Assembly (NCBI RefSeq): GCF_015207245.1
Contig: NZ_JADEXF010000343.1
Span: 1-5,194, forward strand
Length of the DNA stretch: 5,194 nucleotides
Source of the DNA: Nostoc cf. edaphicum LEGE 07299
GTDB lineage: Bacteria > Cyanobacteriota > Cyanobacteriia > Cyanobacteriales > Nostocaceae
Direction of reading: 5' to 3'
Below are positions 3,603 through 5,194 of this stretch, one piece after another. How positions within the stretch are numbered: position 1 is the first letter of the stretch; every line of letters begins with the position of its first letter. The notes below the pieces were generated by a model that ran no database searches, had not been told where the DNA came from, and saw only the letters and a list, made by a program, of their open reading frames with translations. Made by a program: the position numbers and the translations under genes.

Positions 3603-5194
3603 ATGACGGTTGAAGAAGCGATCGCAATAGTTGAGCAATTATTGGAACGAGGACGCTTAACGAGAGCGCAAGAGATTGTATTTCGCTACGCTTGGGAAGG
3701 GAAAACTTATCTCGAAATGGCGCGAGCAGTCACTTATGACCCCGGTCACATCAAAGATGTTGGCTCGGAATTATGGCGATCGCTCTCTCAAGCTTTAGGA
3801 GAAAAAGTTACCAAAAATAACCTGCAAGGAGTGCTGAAGCGAACCGCACAGCGACAACAGGACATAAGCACCTCCTCAACTTTAAACTTTCAACCCTTTA
3901 CGAACTATACAAATTGGGGAGAAGCAATCGACGTTTCTCAGTTCTATGGACGTACTACAGAATTAGAAACCCTCAGACAATGGATTGTGAAAGATGCCTG
4001 CGGCGGTAAACAACGTGCTCGTGTAGTCACACTATTAGGTATGGGTGGTATAGGCAAAACCGCGCTCTCGGTGAAGCTAGCAGAACAATTGCAGGGAGAA
4101 TTTGAATATGTGATTTGGCGATCGCTCCGACACGCACCTTTTTTTGACGATAAGGTGACGGAGTGCATCAAAATCCTTTCTCATCAACAAGTTACCACAT
4201 TACCTGCTTCCCCCTATGAGCAAATTACTTGTTTAATCGAGTACCTTCGCAAATCTCGATGTTTGCTGATTCTGGATAATTTCGACACATTATTGCAGCA
4301 AGGTAAAGAGACAGGCTGTTATCGTGAGGGCTACGAACCCTACGGTGAACTCCTATGGCGATTAGGAGAAACACAGCATCAAAGCTGTGTCCTGCTCACG
4401 AGCCGGGAAAAACCTACTGAAATTGCTGCCTTGGAAGGTGATGATTTGCCAGTTCGTACCCTTGCTTTATCAGGATTAGAAGTCGCAGCTGGGCAAACAA
4501 TTCTGAAACTCAAAGGGCTATCAGGCTCCGAGGACGAAACCCGCCAACTGGTTGAATGTTACGGTGGTAATCCCCTAGCTTTGAAAATTGCCGCCACCTC
4601 CATTCGGGACTTACATGAAGGTAACATCGCTTGCTTCTTTGCCGAAGGCACAATCGTATTTCAGGGCATTGGCAATCTTCTAGAACAACAATTCAAAAGA
4701 CTCTCCACATCTGAGCAGCAAGTGATGTACTGGCTGGCAATTAATCGGGGCAAGCTTTCTTCGACAGAATTGCAAACAGCTTTTACATCAATATTGCCCA
4801 AGCCTAAGTTAATGTCAGTCCTCGAATCTTTACGCTGGCGTAGCTTGATAGAAAGTAATACTGGAGGATTCACACAGCAACCTGTGGTGATGGAATATGT
4901 GATAAAGTGCTTGATTGAGCAAGTCTGCGAGGAAATCGTCACAGAATCACCGCAATATCTGCTGACTTATGCTTCGATGCAAGCCCAAGCAAAAGACTAC
5001 ATCCACGATAGTCAAATTCCTCTGATTGTAAGACCTATCCTAAATCAACTACGAATAACCCTTGGCCCTGCTGATCGGCTGGAGGATAAACTTGGCAGAC
5101 TAGTTAGAAAGCTCCAAAATGAAAAACTCCACCTACAAGGGGATGGAGTTTTTGGGCATGGAGAATGGGAAATGGGGCATGGGACAGGAGGACA
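3603..5194 (+). CDS. NB-ARC STAND ATPase, N-terminal part of an NLR-like NB-ARC/WD40 protein (continues at base 1)
   Basis: This is the 5' part of a signal-transducing STAND ATPase gene. It is open to the window end and, through the identical 127-bp ends, continues in frame to 2243 (1235 aa in all; codon 489 is split at 5067/1). Residues 1-82 resemble the helical HTH domain seen at the start of many cyanobacterial NB-ARC proteins (HTH_VMAP-M9 type, from memory of the family). NB-ARC follows at about 110-350: Walker A GMGGIGKT at 146-153, Walker B CLLILDNFD at 220-228, sensor-like LLTSRE at 264-269, and GNPLAL at 322-327. A winged-helix-like region at about 365-440 ends in QPVVMEYV, where the MHD-type motif would lie. 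The ATG at 3603 is chosen because the frame has no other ATG back to the stop at 3534; the ribosome site is weak. In this family ATP/ADP exchange is thought to switch oligomerisation after ligand sensing. No enzymatic effector domain is visible. Family assignment is firm; biological role is inferred. Confidence 0.93.
   Translation, partial: MTVEEAIAIVEQLLERGRLTRAQEIVFRYAWEGKTYLEMARAVTYDPGHIKDVGSELWRSLSQALGEKVTKNNLQGVLKRTAQRQQDISTSSTLNFQPFTNYTNWGEAIDVSQFYGRTTELETLRQWIVKDACGGKQRARVVTLLGMGGIGKTALSVKLAEQLQGEFEYVIWRSLRHAPFFDDKVTECIKILSHQQVTTLPASPYEQITCLIEYLRKSRCLLILDNFDTLLQQGKETGCYREGYEPYGELLWRLGETQHQSCVLLTSREKPTEIAALEGDDLPVRTLALSGLEVAAGQTILKLKGLSGSEDETRQLVECYGGNPLALKIAATSIRDLHEGNIACFFAEGTIVFQGIGNLLEQQFKRLSTSEQQVMYWLAINRGKLSSTELQTAFTSILPKPKLMSVLESLRWRSLIESNTGGFTQQPVVMEYVIKCLIEQVCEEIVTESPQYLLTYASMQAQAKDYIHDSQIPLIVRPILNQLRITLGPADRLEDKLGRLVRKLQNEKLHLQGDGVFGHGEWEMGHGTGG
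5068..5194. repeat. 127-bp direct terminal repeat, right copy
   Basis: Identical to bases 1-127. It includes the last family-like linker residues after the winged-helix region and the in-gene hairpin (here at 5122-5153), and stops just as the 8-bp tandem array begins. Any feature within 1-127 should be counted once. Confidence 0.93.

Larger units (their letters stand above)
630..4125. repeat. HIP1 octamers GCGATCGC, eight copies
   Basis: Exact copies start at 630, 882, 1659, 1933, 1957, 3618, 3776 and 4118. HIP1 is a highly over-represented palindrome of cyanobacterial genomes, so its density supports a cyanobacterial host. All eight copies fall in the NB-ARC/WD40 gene, none in the RTX-like gene or the non-coding regions; CGATCGC at 3437-3443 lacks the first G. 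Confidence 0.9.

Noticed and set aside
3944..4942. Minus-strand open frames at 3944-4171 and 4661-4942
   Set aside because: Both are antisense to the NB-ARC and winged-helix coding sequence and show no recognisable protein features.

Overview
The window is best read as one turn of a circle. Bases 1-127 and 5068-5194 are identical, which is the pattern left when a de Bruijn assembler with k=127 closes a circular path. The non-redundant length is 5067 bp. HIP1 octamers (GCGATCGC, eight exact copies), heptanucleotide tandem repeats, an NB-ARC/WD40 protein and a small RTX-like calcium-binding protein all point to a cyanobacterium, probably a filamentous heterocystous one (Nostocales). Nothing here fixes the genus.

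Layout. (a) The main gene begins at 3603, runs off the right end, and continues in frame from base 1 to the stop at 2243. Joined through the circle it encodes 1235 aa: an N-terminal helical/HTH-like domain, an NB-ARC STAND ATPase, a winged-helix region, a short pentapeptide-like segment, 14 WD40 repeats and a conserved-looking C-terminal tail. This is a bacterial NLR-like protein. Read linearly it would look like two truncated genes. (b) 2244-2819 is non-coding and rich in small repeats: a MITE-like element with 13-bp inverted ends, a nine-unit heptamer array, and a C5/G5 hairpin repeat. (c) A minus-strand gene at 2820-3404 encodes a 194-aa tyrosine-rich protein with calcium-binding-type nonapeptides. 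It has a good Shine-Dalgarno sequence and a plausible promoter. (d) The 198-bp region between the two divergent genes carries three helically spaced GGTCGG repeats.

Most notable points. The apparent 5.07-kb circle encodes an NLR-like sensor but no recognisable replication, mobilisation or recombination protein, so it is either an unusual extrachromosomal element or a collapsed tandem repeat or paralog pair. The linker between the ATPase and sensor halves of the NLR contains a hairpin and two tandem repeat arrays of 8-bp and 7-bp units. These stay in frame at their present length, but gain or loss of a single unit would disconnect the WD40 sensor. Beyond the divergent arrangement, the sequence shows no direct link between the NLR and the calcium-binding protein.
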